From: Cerasicoccus arenae
GTDB taxonomy: Bacteria > Verrucomicrobiota > Verrucomicrobiia > Opitutales > Cerasicoccaceae
DNA length: 64,000 bases
Direction: 5' to 3'
Assembly: GCF_014651635.1 (NCBI RefSeq)
Contig: NZ_BMXG01000018.1
Coordinates: 1 to 64,000 of the forward strand
The notes beneath the pieces are model-generated. The model was not told the origin of the DNA. It did no database searches and saw nothing but the letters and a program-made list of their open reading frames with translations. Shown one piece after another: positions 18,076-27,852 of this stretch. Each line of letters starts with the position of its first letter. Within the stretch, counting starts at the first letter, position 1. The position numbers and the translations under genes are program-made.

Positions 18076-19692
18076 CTATAGTTTGTTCATGTCGATCTCG
18101 ATGATCTCCCCTTGCCCGATCTCAGTGCGAATCCGTGGCGTCAGCGGATTTTTCGGGTTTTTCTCCACGAATTCACGAAGAATTTCATCGCGACGAGGGA
18201 ATTGGCGTTCACGTAGCATAATGACCACTGCGGTACGCTGCATCGCGATATCCTGATCTTCTAATGAGGCCGAAACCACCTCTGGCCAGCCTTCCAAACG
18301 CATGGTACTAATCGTCTCAAGTGCGGCAATCCGTACATCAACCGCCTCATCAAGCATCAAGTCATAGAGTAGCCCCTCCGCCTCTGCCCGTGGCTGTCGG
18401 ATGGCGAGCTGAACTAATGCGGCACGAACATCTGCATGAGGATTGTCAATCAGCCCGTCGATAATCTCGTCATTCACCAACTCGGGGTGCACATAGTATT
18501 GAGTCATGCCCATGGCCCGAATTTCCTGATTCGAGTCCATCAGGATACGCGCCATAATTTCTGGGTATTGCTCGGCCAAATCAAGCGAAACAAAAAGGCG
18601 CACGGCCTCCAACCGAAGCACTGAGCTGCGCAGCTCAGTGAGTGCTGGCGCAAGCGGCGCTGCGAGTCCCTCGTAATTACGAAGCATCTGAAGAAGGCGC
18701 TGTGCCTGATCCTGTGTCAATCGATCGGCGACCAACGCCTTGATCAGCCAATCCAGCTCTGGCGGCTCGCCAGTCCACCGAAAAAGCGACAAATGCGCCT
18801 CGGCAGCGATCTCAAGGTTATCCAATTGGGAAATCTGGCGCAGCAGTTCAATGCCCTCTGGCAAACCGCGTCTCCCCAACTCAGCTGTCAGGCGTAGTTG
18901 TGCGACAGTATCGTCACCCTCAATAATTTTCTGAGCCGGCTTAGTCCACTGCACAGGATTACCATAGCCAATTGCCAACGGAATTGCCTCCAGTCGAACA
19001 CCACGATCAGAATCGTCCAACATTTCAACAAAGACTTCAGGCGGCGTGGACAGGTTAAGGTTACTGCTATTGGTCAGGATGTTACGGCGGACCACGGCAT
19101 CTTCATCATGATAGGCACCCATCAATGCACGGCGCACTTCAGGACTCAGTGGACGATTACCGAAATCAGGGCGAATCATGCTCGCCATCTGCATAATGCT
19201 CATCATCTGCGGAATGATAGATGACACGGAGCGACGCACCTCGACATCCTCATCGGCGATGTGCAGCAAAACGGGCTCCACCGCCTCGACTGGCAACCCA
19301 TGTCGCCATTCGGCGATGGATACCACAGCCGCCCGACGTACGCGCGCATTGGGGTCATTCAACGCCTCAACCACCGCCTTTTTGGCCTCGTTGGCATGGT
19401 ATTTACTCAGCAGCATGACCGCGCCCACACGCATTTCCGCTTTGTCCGATTGCATGTCCGCCAACGCGCGTTGGATCGTCTCGCGTTCCTGCTGCGTTAG
19501 ACGCGGCTGCGCCATCAGTTCGGGCGGCAGCAGGTTACGAGGCAGTGAATTTTGCCGCTGCGCAGCCAGAGGCAAAACGCTGGCCAACAAGAAACCTCCC
19601 ACAAATAGCACTATACAAACGAATCGGGATGCGTGGAAAGAGGCACACAAAAATCCTTTCCGAAGTTTCCGTTCCTGTTTCAAAATGTGCAT
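18076..19692 (-). CDS. Secreted HEAT-repeat protein
   Basis: Exported alpha-solenoid of about 538 residues. A basic N-terminus and a signal peptide (IVLFVGGFLLASVLPLAAQ) precede many HEAT-like helical repeats with the pattern D-x-x-x-x-V-R-x-x-A (DPNARVRRAAVVSI, DEDVEVRRSVSSI, DSDRGVRLEAIPLA, DNPHADVRAALVQLA, DEAVDVRIAALETI). Such solenoids are protein-binding scaffolds. The ATG at 19692 starts 5 nt after the stop of the BatA-like gene, so the two are surely co-translated. The partner is unknown; the upstream gene product is the obvious candidate. Confidence 0.8.
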   Translation of the reverse strand: MHILKQERKLRKGFLCASFHASRFVCIVLFVGGFLLASVLPLAAQRQNSLPRNLLPPELMAQPRLTQQERETIQRALADMQSDKAEMRVGAVMLLSKYHANEAKKAVVEALNDPNARVRRAAVVSIAEWRHGLPVEAVEPVLLHIADEDVEVRRSVSSIIPQMMSIMQMASMIRPDFGNRPLSPEVRRALMGAYHDEDAVVRRNILTNSSNLNLSTPPEVFVEMLDDSDRGVRLEAIPLAIGYGNPVQWTKPAQKIIEGDDTVAQLRLTAELGRRGLPEGIELLRQISQLDNLEIAAEAHLSLFRWTGEPPELDWLIKALVADRLTQDQAQRLLQMLRNYEGLAAPLAPALTELRSSVLRLEAVRLFVSLDLAEQYPEIMARILMDSNQEIRAMGMTQYYVHPELVNDEIIDGLIDNPHADVRAALVQLAIRQPRAEAEGLLYDLMLDEAVDVRIAALETISTMRLEGWPEVVSASLEDQDIAMQRTAVVIMLRERQFPRRDEILREFVEKNPKNPLTPRIRTEIGQGEIIEIDMNKL

Positions 19693-19697
19693 CGTAT

Positions 19698-21869
19698 CTA
19701 CCGTAAGCCCAAGTTGCGTCGCCAAAACCATTCAATGCCAAATACCGCCAGTAAGGCCAGAAGAAACACCAGATTACGCGTCCAGTAGGTGCGCTCTTCA
19801 CGCAGCGGAACGCTTGTCGAAAGCCTTAGTTCATCGATGTTTTTTATTTCATTCCATGGATAGTAGCGCCCACCGGTGATCCGCGCAAGGTCGCGCAAAG
19901 CATTCTCCCGGAAGCGTAAATCCTCGTTTTCACGGCCAGACCGCCGCGCCGCAAAGTAAGCCGTGTGGGTCAGCAGTTCTCCATCAGGAAACGCGATTTG
20001 GTAGTCCACGCGGTATTCGCCAGGCCGGCCCAACAAAGCATCTCCAGCAAAACGGCCAGGGTCTGACGCCTCAGGAATCAAGTCCAGCTCGGGAAGAACA
20101 TCACCGCCGGGCGCAGTGATGGTTGCCCGGATACGCGCGTCCTCGGAAGGCCGAAAATCACTGCCGCGCACGTTAATATCCATCGCAACGGGGCTGCTCA
20201 GGTCAACCACTTCGCCTTGAATAGGCAGCTCGACACGTGGCTTTCCGCCAGTCGCCAACCAGGCAATTAATTGCTGCCAAAAGGCGCTGTGCTGCTCGTT
20301 TTCCCGATCACTCGTCAAGGCCCAGCGCCAGGTGCTCTCCGTACCCAGATAGGCCACACGGCCCGCACCGTAGGCATGGACGGTGAGCACCGGTAGGCCA
20401 GGTTGCTCTGTTTCCGCCGCCACACGTACGCCCAAAGACAGACCCTCGGGCTGGAAGAAAAGCGTCTCTGCGGGCAAATAAGGACCCGGCGGCAAGGACA
20501 GAACGCCTGCATCCGCATCGGAAAAAACCGGCTGCGTTGCCAGCTCGATTGGCGTGCGCTTCAGCACACGGCCCAGCTCGCCCTTGCGCACAGGCAACAG
20601 CGCACGGAGATCTTCCGGCATTTCGTTGGGATCGCCGAGAAAAAGCGCCCCCCCCCCCCGCAGCAGCAAGTAATCGCGCAGACCTTCACGCGCCTTCAGG
20701 GACAATTCTTTGACTGCCGATATATCGACCACCAACACCGCGTGTGGAAAGAAGGTTTCGCCGTCTTCTGGAAAGCCAGTCATCGCCTCCTCCATCGCAC
20801 CCTCTTCGCCAAAGCCCGAGCGATAAAAGCGCTCCGGCCCCGTCTGGATGATGCACTGGCGGGAAAGCTGATCATCGTCGCCAAGCGCCGCCTGGAGGTA
20901 GCGCCAGAACGGGCCAAGCCGTGCGCTGAGATAAAGCAGGCTCTGGTTCTTCGGCAAGGTGATGTCCACCCCGGCATAATCGAGATCATTGGCGCGGTTG
21001 TAGTCGCCTGACGCCGGATTTTTCAACATCGCCCGGTAAACTTGCAAACCCGGTGCCTCTGGGATAAAGCTGAAGCGGACTTGGCTCTCTTGCCCGGCAG
21101 GTAATTCAACTGGCTGGGACTCGATTAGCTCGTCTTCAGCGTAAAGCTGGATCTCTGCGCGACGGGTCTCATTAAAGCTGTTTGTAATGCCGATCCCCAA
21201 GTTGAGTGGGTCCCCAAGAGGGGCGTTTTCTGGCGCATCGGTGAACCGGAGGGCGAGATCCCCGGGGGGGGTAGGTTCCCCAATACCCACCACTGAAACT
21301 GGGATGCCAACGTCTCGCCAAGCAACGGCAGCGGCGGGCAAGCGTTCGCCTTGCAGGCTAATGCCGTCGCTAAGCAGTAATGCGCCGCCGAGCTGAGAAT
21401 TTTCCGGCGAACGCGAATTCAACAGCTCCGACAAACCGTTGCCGAGGGCGGTATCGCCATCGCGGACATTCCAATCCGCCCCCGCCTGCCAGTTGGTGGC
21501 AATGGAGGAAGGCTCCAGCGTATAGCGCTCAGCTAATCGCGCCCAAAGGTTGCCTGACTCTTCCGGCGCAAGCTCCTCCTGAAGCAGGCCAAGGCGGGTC
21601 TGGCTTTTCGGCAAATCAGCGGTCTCCATGCTCCGGGAAACGTCCCCCACGATCGCAACCGCAAACTGGCTGGCGTCCGGGTATTGCCGCGAAAGGAAGG
21701 GATTGAGCAGCAGCAGGACGATTAAGATTACGCCCAATGTGCGTAAAACGGTAAGGCTCCACGCAGCGTTCTTTGTGACCGCCGGTCGTTTCCATAATAT
21801 CCAAGCCACCACGCACGCGCCCGCCAGCACAATAGCCAGAGGCGGAAATGGGGTGTCGAAGCCAGTCAT
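19698..21869 (-). CDS. BatA/VWA-like large membrane protein
   Basis: Envelope protein of 723 residues: two N-terminal membrane helices (PLAIVLAGACVVAWILW, LGVILIVLLLLNPFLS), a VWA-like beginning FAVAIVGDVSRSMETAD in which the MIDAS is degenerate (DVSRS for DxSxS), a middle glutamine-amidotransferase-like fold around HAVLVVDIS...YLLLRGGGALFLGDP, beta-sandwich domains, and one C-terminal helix. This architecture is common in Verrucomicrobiota and Planctomycetota near MoxR/DUF58 modules. It carries a G12 run (residues 404-407) and a C8 run in coding sense. It leads a tight unit with the HEAT-repeat gene. Exact function unknown. Confidence 0.7.
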   Translation of the reverse strand: MTGFDTPFPPLAIVLAGACVVAWILWKRPAVTKNAAWSLTVLRTLGVILIVLLLLNPFLSRQYPDASQFAVAIVGDVSRSMETADLPKSQTRLGLLQEELAPEESGNLWARLAERYTLEPSSIATNWQAGADWNVRDGDTALGNGLSELLNSRSPENSQLGGALLLSDGISLQGERLPAAAVAWRDVGIPVSVVGIGEPTPPGDLALRFTDAPENAPLGDPLNLGIGITNSFNETRRAEIQLYAEDELIESQPVELPAGQESQVRFSFIPEAPGLQVYRAMLKNPASGDYNRANDLDYAGVDITLPKNQSLLYLSARLGPFWRYLQAALGDDDQLSRQCIIQTGPERFYRSGFGEEGAMEEAMTGFPEDGETFFPHAVLVVDISAVKELSLKAREGLRDYLLLRGGGALFLGDPNEMPEDLRALLPVRKGELGRVLKRTPIELATQPVFSDADAGVLSLPPGPYLPAETLFFQPEGLSLGVRVAAETEQPGLPVLTVHAYGAGRVAYLGTESTWRWALTSDRENEQHSAFWQQLIAWLATGGKPRVELPIQGEVVDLSSPVAMDINVRGSDFRPSEDARIRATITAPGGDVLPELDLIPEASDPGRFAGDALLGRPGEYRVDYQIAFPDGELLTHTAYFAARRSGRENEDLRFRENALRDLARITGGRYYPWNEIKNIDELRLSTSVPLREERTYWTRNLVFLLALLAVFGIEWFWRRNLGLR
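20648..20659. repeat. C12 tract inside the BatA-like gene
   Basis: Twelve C on the plus strand encode Arg-Gly-Gly-Gly in the minus-strand gene. A shift would remove the C-terminal half, including the last membrane helix. Confidence 0.9.
21264..21271. repeat. G8 tract inside the BatA-like gene
   Basis: Eight G on the plus strand, read as Pro-Pro in coding sense (TPPGD). It is the one coding tract of eight or more that is C-rich in the coding strand. Confidence 0.8.
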
Positions 21870-21894
21870 GAAAATTATACTAAACGAGGATTTT

Positions 21895-21973
21895 CAACCA
21901 CAGATGACACTGATAAACGCGGATTTCAAACCGTGAATTTATATATCAGTGATAATCAGCGTTATCGGTGGTT
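21895..21973. repeat. Imperfect inverted repeat, possible REP-like element
   Basis: The left arm (21895-21927, beginning ACCACAGATGACACTGATAA) and the right arm (about 21943-21973, ending GTTATCGGTGGTT) are imperfect reverse complements. The arms resemble the dispersed ACCACAGAT...GGAT intergenic repeats found in many bacterial genomes. It sits in the gap between two minus-strand genes. Confidence 0.5.
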
Positions 21974-21986
21974 TTATGGCACGCTC

Positions 21987-22769
21987 CTACCGTGCACGCA
22001 GCGTGAACTGCTCACACTTCGTGGCGATACGTTGTTCGACATCTATCTCGACCAAAGTTCCACAGAGGCGCACATCGTTGCTAGCTACCGGCCACATGCG
22101 AGGCAGGCCATCAAGGAATTTTAAAAGGATCGGCTGGATTTCGCGGCCCAAAATACTCTCGTAAGGGCCACACATGCCAGCGTCCGTATGGTAGGCCGTG
22201 CCACGTGGCAAAATGGTCGCATCGCCCGTTGGAATGTGCGTGTGCGTGCCAACGACCATCTGGGCGCGCCCGTCCATGTACCAACCAAAGGCGACTTTTT
22301 CCGAGGTCGTTTCAGCGTGGATTTCAGCAAGAATCGCGTCACACTGCGGATGAAGCTCGCCAATCATATGGTCAGCCGTGCGAAACGGGCAGTCGGCCTG
22401 TGTCTTCATGAATGTGCGGCCCAACACCGTGAAAACGCCCAGCTTGAAGCCGTTCTTCTTCAGAATCAGATACGTGCGACCTGGATTTTCGGCGGGGAGA
22501 TTGGCTGGGCGACAAACGCTGGCCAATGTGCCGATTTCGTCAGTAAATCCGCGTTGATCCCACACATGATCGCCCAAAGTCACGCCATCAATGTCGGCAT
22601 CGAACAGCTCACCTGCAATGGCTCCGGTGATGCCTGAACCAGCGGCGGAATTTTCCCCATTGGCCACGACGAAGTCGAGTTGCAGCTCCTCGCGGAGCAC
22701 TTTTACCTGAGCTTTGACGAACTCGCGTCCGGGCTTGCCGACGATGTCGCCTAAAAATAATACACGCAT
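21987..22769 (-). CDS. YmdB-family metallophosphoesterase
   Basis: TIGR00282/YmdB family phosphodiesterase of 260 residues; B. subtilis YmdB hydrolyses 2',3'-cyclic nucleotides. Metal-site motifs are visible: RVLFLGDIVGKPGRE, VVANGENSA, TLGDHVWD, EIHAETTSEK and VGTHTHIPTGD. The canonical Asn of the GNH motif is replaced by Asp (GDH), seen here and worth checking against relatives. The ATG at 22769 gives the standard MRVLFLGDIVG start; an upstream start at 22784 would read through a palindrome (22771-22788). It stands alone. Confidence 0.85.
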   Translation of the reverse strand: MRVLFLGDIVGKPGREFVKAQVKVLREELQLDFVVANGENSAAGSGITGAIAGELFDADIDGVTLGDHVWDQRGFTDEIGTLASVCRPANLPAENPGRTYLILKKNGFKLGVFTVLGRTFMKTQADCPFRTADHMIGELHPQCDAILAEIHAETTSEKVAFGWYMDGRAQMVVGTHTHIPTGDATILPRGTAYHTDAGMCGPYESILGREIQPILLKFLDGLPRMWPVASNDVRLCGTLVEIDVEQRIATKCEQFTLRAR

Positions 22770-22784
22770 TCCCCATGCACGCAT

Positions 22785-23125
22785 GGGGAGGTTAAAGTTT
22801 AAAGGTTAAAGTTTAAAGCATCGGCATGCTGACGTGACTCAGGGCCATTTTGCAGAACTGAATCATATTGGTAATACCCATTGCTTGAATCAACGTAGTC
22901 TCTATCCCCCCATATCTAGACTACTTTAACCTTTAATCTTTAGACTTTAACCTTCTCCCCCCCTCCCCCTTATTGCGGGTGTATAAATATCCTTGCCCGT
23001 TCAGTAGAGGCACTCTAACTTTCCGCGCCCTTGACCCCCTGTGTCCCTTTTCAGGGTTGCCTTTGTGGAGAAATCCGCGAGCGTGGAGGGTTTCGCATCA
23101 ACATAAACTAAAACACCATCGAACC
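22785..23125. other. Upstream region of acetolactate synthase gene
   Basis: 340 nt between divergently read genes. It contains the inverted repeat above and a C7-T-C5 pyrimidine block at 22957-22969. I looked for a leader peptide rich in branched-chain codons and did not find one. Confidence 0.4.
22790..22952. repeat. 29-nt imperfect inverted repeat flanking 105 nt
   Basis: The arm at 22790-22818 is itself a tandem of GGTTAAAGTTTAAA. The arm at 22924-22952 is its imperfect reverse complement. The enclosed 105 nt hold no gene. The element lies between the phosphodiesterase gene and the acetolactate synthase gene. Confidence 0.55.
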
Positions 23126-24901
23126 ATGAAAACCGAATCAGTCGTTAACTTCCCGCCACAGGATGAGAAAGGTCCCGCCATGAAAGGCGCAGACATTCTC
23201 GTCGCTTGCCTTGAGCGTGAGGGAGTCGACGTCGTCTTCGCGTATCCTGGCGGCGCTTCGATGGAGTTACATCAGGCTCTGACCCGTTCTTCGAAAATCC
23301 GCACCATTTTGCCGCGCCACGAACAAGGCGGCGGTTTCATGGCGCACGGCTTCGCCCGCGCCACTGGCAAGGCCGGCGTCTGCATGGCCACCTCCGGTCC
23401 CGGTGCGACGAACCTCGTCACCTGTATCGCAGACGCCTATATGGACTCCATTCCGCTGGTTGCGATTACCGGTCAGGTTTATCAGGAATTCATTGGCAAG
23501 AGCGCGTTTCAAGAAACGGACTTCTTCGGCATGACCTTGCCGATCGTGAAGCACAGCTTCCTTGTTCTGACGGCTGAAGAATTGCCAGTCATTGTTAAAA
23601 AGGCTTTTGAAATCGCCACCACTGGCCGTCCTGGTCCCGTCGTGATCGACATCCCCAAGGATGTTCAACAAAAGATCTGGGAGCCGATTTTTCCGTCCAA
23701 AGTTGAGATCCCTGGCATGCGCGAAATGCCGCAGGCTTCCGACGCCGAGCTGATCGAGGTTCTCCAGAAGCTCGAAAAGAGCAAGCAACCGGCACTCTAT
23801 ACTGGCGGCGGCATTATCTCTGCTGAGGCCACACCTGAGCTGCGTGAGTTTGCCGAATTGACTGGCGTGCCCGTTGCCTCGACTCTGATGGGCTTGGGTG
23901 CCTTCCCAGCTGACCATCACCAGAGCCTTTATTGGTTTGGGATGCACGGCACCGTGGCAGGCAATTGGGCCGTTTGCGACAGCGACTTGTTGATCACCCT
24001 CGGGGCGCGTTTTGACGACCGCATCACCGGCACGGTTTCCAAGTTCGCCCCTGACGCACACATCGTCCACTTCGACATCGACCAGAGCGAGTTCAACAAG
24101 AACAAGTTCGCGCACCAGACCGTATTTACCGACGTTAAATACGCGCTGACCCGCATGATCCAGCTCATCAAGGCCGGCCACTTCAAGAAGCCTGACCTCT
24201 CTGCTTGGTTCAAGACGATCGACACCTGGAAGCAGGAGCATCCGTATCCTTTCCACTACAAGGAGAGCAAATACATCCTCCCCCAGCAGGCGATTGAGAC
24301 CTTGTTCGAAGTCACCAAGGGCGACGCGATCATCAGCACTGGCGTGGGCCAGCACCAGATGTGGGCTCCACAGTATTACCGCTTCGGCGAACCGCGTCGC
24401 TTCATCAGCTCGCTCGGTCTCGGCACAATGGGCTTCGGCTATCCTGCCGCCCTCGGCGCACAAGTTGCCTTTCCGGATAAGCTCGTGGTTGATATCGACG
24501 GCGATGGCTCCTTCCTCATGAACGTGCAGGAAATGGCCACGGCCAAGATCGAAAAAATCAACGCCAAGATCCTCCTGCTCAACAACCAGCACTTGGGCAT
24601 GGTGGTGCAGTGGGAAGACCGCTTCTATGACGGTTGCCGCGGCCACACCATTCTCGGCGACCCGACCAACATCGGCGGCCCCGACAATCTGGAAGCGATT
24701 TACCCGGACTACGTCACCGTTGCGAAGGGCTTTGGTATTCAGGCTAAGCGTGTTCACCGCAAGGAAGACCTCCGCGCAGCAATTGAAGAGATGGTCAACT
24801 CCGACGGTCCCTATCTGCTCGACGTCATCGTGCCCTACACCGAGCACGTGTTGCCGTTCATCCCGCAGAAGATGTCCGCCAAGGAAATCCTCACAGACTA
24901 G
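23126..24901 (+). CDS. ilvB: Acetolactate synthase, large catalytic subunit
   Basis: TPP enzyme for the first common step of branched-chain amino acid synthesis (pyruvate to acetolactate, or acetohydroxybutyrate). The catalytic glutamate lies in [10 protein letters not shown], the cofactor loop is [10 protein letters not shown], and the TPP/Mg2+ motif is [14 protein letters not shown] with the closing LLLNN. About 591 residues, full length. The ATG at 23126 is preferred over an upstream in-frame start at 22973 because homology begins near [14 protein letters not shown]. No regulatory subunit (ilvH/ilvN) follows; it must be elsewhere. Terminated by the hairpin at 24961. Confidence 0.93.
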   Translation: MKTESVVNFPPQDEKGPAMKGADILVACLEREGVDVVFAYPGGASMELHQALTRSSKIRTILPRHEQGGGFMAHGFARATGKAGVCMATSGPGATNLVTCIADAYMDSIPLVAITGQVYQEFIGKSAFQETDFFGMTLPIVKHSFLVLTAEELPVIVKKAFEIATTGRPGPVVIDIPKDVQQKIWEPIFPSKVEIPGMREMPQASDAELIEVLQKLEKSKQPALYTGGGIISAEATPELREFAELTGVPVASTLMGLGAFPADHHQSLYWFGMHGTVAGNWAVCDSDLLITLGARFDDRITGTVSKFAPDAHIVHFDIDQSEFNKNKFAHQTVFTDVKYALTRMIQLIKAGHFKKPDLSAWFKTIDTWKQEHPYPFHYKESKYILPQQAIETLFEVTKGDAIISTGVGQHQMWAPQYYRFGEPRRFISSLGLGTMGFGYPAALGAQVAFPDKLVVDIDGDGSFLMNVQEMATAKIEKINAKILLLNNQHLGMVVQWEDRFYDGCRGHTILGDPTNIGGPDNLEAIYPDYVTVAKGFGIQAKRVHRKEDLRAAIEEMVNSDGPYLLDVIVPYTEHVLPFIPQKMSAKEILTD

Positions 24902-24960
24902 CCAACCTCCGGTTGGATCGAAAGTCGGCCTCTGGTCGATGAGCTAAGCAACCTTTTAGC

Positions 24961-24996
24961 AAAGCGCGCCCCAATCTGGGACGCGCTTTTTGTTTC
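24961..24996 (+). terminator. Terminator after ilvB
   Basis: An 8-bp stem (24961-24968 with 24982-24989) continues after one mismatch into a 3-bp stem, with a 5-nt loop and the tail TTTTTGTTT. Confidence 0.85.
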
Positions 24997-25044
24997 AAAC
25001 CGAAAACCAGTCAGTCAGGTCTGACCGAATATATTCCAAACCAA

Positions 25045-27219
25045 TCAACCCTGTTCACTCGCAGCCTGAGCAGGCTGGTAATTTTCAGGGAATACAGGCC
25101 AATGAGGAGGCTTGGGTGATTGGCTATTGGTTTCTACCGCTCCCATATCCGGAGCAGCGCCGGAATAGTCGTCATTAAAATTCGGGATTCTCTCGGCAGC
25201 GTCATGGCCAGGTGCTCCAGGCGAAAGCCAAAGGCGACCATCCGGAGCACGCTCATAGACAGGTGATGCGATTACTGCGTGCGCTTCGGCTCCTTCCCGG
25301 GTCATTATCTTGCCGTCATACATATCGTAATCGAAGTCATTGCTCCACGTTTTTTGCGTATCAAGGATCGCCCAATTATTGGCACCTCGCATTTGCAGAA
25401 GATTGTTTCGCGTGGTCATGTTCTCCTGAAGCTTTTTCTTCGATGTAAACACAATGCCCGATTGAGCTCCGCTAGAGGCCAAATCACTCCCTTCAAAAGC
25501 TGGCGGCTGCAAAGAGGTATTGTGAAAGATATACATCTTTCCTCGGGTATATTGAGCTTTCTCGTTACCTAGCTTAACCAGGTAATGGCCACGAAGGTCA
25601 TTCGCCGACGAGCCAGAGTGCTTACGCGATACGCCGTAAACGTTGCGGAAGAAATAGACTGGGCCAAGCGACGGTGCTGCGGCACCAATCGCGCCATACG
25701 TCATATCAATGTAGTTGTTCCAGACACGCACATTCATGTCTGCACCTTCAATCTCCAGACCATCGTCCCAGCAGTGCGAAACAAAGTTGTCGTAGATGTC
25801 GCTGTCACGATTGGGGAAACCACCGAAGCCGAAATTGGATAGCTCGCCCATTCCATCGTTAAACATGTGGTCGATATCCGAGTAAATCCGGTTGTTGCGA
25901 ATAACGAACTGCCCTTTGCCACCCCGGAAGCTGATTCCCTGCGGACCTTCTGGGTGGGAGCTCTTCGTCCCTGGACGTTTCTCCGCCCAAGAATTGCTGT
26001 CGCTGCGCGGATGATGCATCTCACAGTTTTGGATGACGATATGCTCCAGCTGCTTAGAACTGCTATAGATCGCTGAATTCAGATTCTTGGCTTGTCCATT
26101 GGACCGCGTTTCTCCCCATCCGCTGATATCGCAATCGTCAATGACCACATGATCGACGTCGCCGAGAACAATGCCATGCGTGGAAGCGCCCTTCAAAGTC
26201 AGCCCACGGACAATTACCCAAGATGCATTAATCTCCACATTAGCACTGGCTTTGTCTTGCGCGTCCCAAACCGCATCCACACCGGATGCAGGCTCATAAA
26301 GCACATAACCCTCTTTTTCGCTGCCGCCTTCAGTAATCTTGTAGGTTTCTCCTTCGAGGGTAGTTGGAAGCGTGACATGGCGGGCAATTTTAAAGTCTTC
26401 CGACCATGTGTTGAAAGGAACGATGCGCTCTGGCCCATCCTGTAACTTCAAGCGAGCTTCGTAGGCAGTGCCGGGCTCGAGGTAAACGATACTACCCCGA
26501 TACTCTCCCGTATGCTCAGCTCCCTTCCCTCCGTGTTCAGTTGCGTCAAACCAGAGAGGCAGGGCGTCCTTCCAGTCGGTAGCACCTTGTTTACGGTAAT
26601 GAACCTCCACCACTCGATCGCTCGTGCCGCCCTGAGGCTTCCAATAAAGGCCAACCGAATTGAATGTCGCGACTGCCTGCGGAGGAACTTCTTCCCCCTG
26701 ATAGCTATAGGGCGGCAAAACTTCGAGGGACAATCCCTTGAAGGCGACGCTTTGGCCGACATCTTCAGCTTTTTGCTGCCAGCGTATCAGCACCTCGATA
26801 TAATCCGCCCCATCGCTGTTAAAAACCTTTTCCACCGTTTCCCAGTCGGCCCCAGCGTTGCGTCCCGTATTCGTACGGTCCAACTCACGCCCATTGCTGT
26901 AGCGCTTGATCTGATAAAGGGCGATCTTCGGCGCAGTCCCCTTCAATTCTCCAACCAAGCGGTAACGTGTTCCTGGCTTGATATCGATGCGCTGCAGGAT
27001 CTCACCAAATCCACCCTGTGACTCAGCGATTTCAATCTTCAGCCCACCCGCGGCGGACTCTTGAGAAATCGGCTGCTTGGTGCGTATTGTCCAAGCCGCT
27101 GGTTTGCCATCATTCCACTCGGTGAAGTCGCCATTGCGGATCAGGTCAGCCGCATCAGCATTGATCAAGGCCAGTAGCCCCAGCGTAAAAGTTAGTAACT
27201 TGATTTTATGGGAATTCAT
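25045..27219 (-). CDS. Secreted right-handed beta-helix (lyase-like) protein
   Basis: Exported protein of about 724 residues. A signal peptide (LTFTLGLLALINADA) is followed by a carbohydrate-binding-like beta-sandwich (LIRNGDFTEWNDGKPAAWTI), a fibronectin-III-like segment around residues 190-290, and a parallel beta-helix from about 330 with repeated V-I-x-N/D-C rungs (VVIDDCDISGWG, HIVIQNCEMHHPR, FVIRNNRIYS, IYDNFVSHCWDDGLEIEG). Such helices are typical of PL6-like and other polysaccharide lyases or mannuronan epimerase relatives; the catalytic residues are not assignable by eye. The start at 27219 fits the signal peptide. Two LacI-type regulators are encoded divergently upstream, suggesting substrate-inducible expression. 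Confidence 0.68.
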   Translation of the reverse strand: MNSHKIKLLTFTLGLLALINADAADLIRNGDFTEWNDGKPAAWTIRTKQPISQESAAGGLKIEIAESQGGFGEILQRIDIKPGTRYRLVGELKGTAPKIALYQIKRYSNGRELDRTNTGRNAGADWETVEKVFNSDGADYIEVLIRWQQKAEDVGQSVAFKGLSLEVLPPYSYQGEEVPPQAVATFNSVGLYWKPQGGTSDRVVEVHYRKQGATDWKDALPLWFDATEHGGKGAEHTGEYRGSIVYLEPGTAYEARLKLQDGPERIVPFNTWSEDFKIARHVTLPTTLEGETYKITEGGSEKEGYVLYEPASGVDAVWDAQDKASANVEINASWVIVRGLTLKGASTHGIVLGDVDHVVIDDCDISGWGETRSNGQAKNLNSAIYSSSKQLEHIVIQNCEMHHPRSDSNSWAEKRPGTKSSHPEGPQGISFRGGKGQFVIRNNRIYSDIDHMFNDGMGELSNFGFGGFPNRDSDIYDNFVSHCWDDGLEIEGADMNVRVWNNYIDMTYGAIGAAAPSLGPVYFFRNVYGVSRKHSGSSANDLRGHYLVKLGNEKAQYTRGKMYIFHNTSLQPPAFEGSDLASSGAQSGIVFTSKKKLQENMTTRNNLLQMRGANNWAILDTQKTWSNDFDYDMYDGKIMTREGAEAHAVIASPVYERAPDGRLWLSPGAPGHDAAERIPNFNDDYSGAAPDMGAVETNSQSPKPPHWPVFPENYQPAQAASEQG

Positions 27220-27235
27220 AACAACGAAACGATTC

Positions 27236-27249
27236 GAGCAAAACTGCTC
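27236..27249 (-). promoter_or_regulatory. Palindrome upstream of the beta-helix gene, candidate operator
   Basis: GAGCA-AAAC-TGCTC, a perfect 5+4+5 palindrome 16 nt before the start codon at 27219. The position suits a repressor site. Confidence 0.4.
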
Positions 27250-27730
27250 ATGATACATATGTGGGAAAAGCACATTGTAGCCGAATCCGAACATTAACAC
27301 CGAGACCACTTACTGTTAACCTATTAAACTCAACGTATTACATACTTCCACGACATTAGAATGAGTCAATCAACATGATAATTGAATAGCTTAACCCAAA
27401 CAAATTTGGTCAAATCACTCCCCCTAACCTAGCATTCGAATTTGTTGCCACTACTATACGACACATCCAGAAATACATCCCCCCCCTGTTCTCTCGGCCA
27501 TCATTAACCAATAGGTTATTAAAGAAACCGCAATCCAACGCATAAACTTGGGTCGCGCTTCTCATCCCCCCCACTGTTCATTAAAACCAGCCCCCCAAAA
27601 AAACTGCTTAATTCATTTATCCGTATTCTCAAATACAGACCTATAAGCAAGTGCACGCGTGAGAGCTTTCACTCCGCGGTAAAATTTGATCACATTCCCT
27701 AGGGGGGAAGATAACAAAGGACAGAGAAGG

Positions 27731-27750
27731 CCCGGTCCAAATGGACCGGG
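27731..27750. terminator. Strong hairpin, terminator or attenuator candidate
   Basis: A perfect 8-bp GC-rich stem (27731-27738 with 27743-27750) with the loop AAAT, extendable by three more pairs around one bulge. There is no long U tract on either strand, so its role is uncertain. Confidence 0.4.
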
Positions 27751-27852
27751 TCCTTCATATTTCCCCGAGAAAAACCTGCCAACAACCACCCCAATGAAAC
27801 TGAAGCGCACTCAAAGAACTTTGAAACAAAGCGTTTTTTATTCCTAGCAACG

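Noticed and set aside
22973-23125. Leader peptide or attenuator before ilvB
   Set aside because: No short frame rich in Leu, Ile or Val codons followed by competing hairpins is visible.
23267-24847. Long open frame (526 codons) antisense to ilvB
   Set aside because: ilvB on the plus strand has full catalytic motifs. The antisense frame is a by-product of strongly biased codon use and has no recognisable domain.
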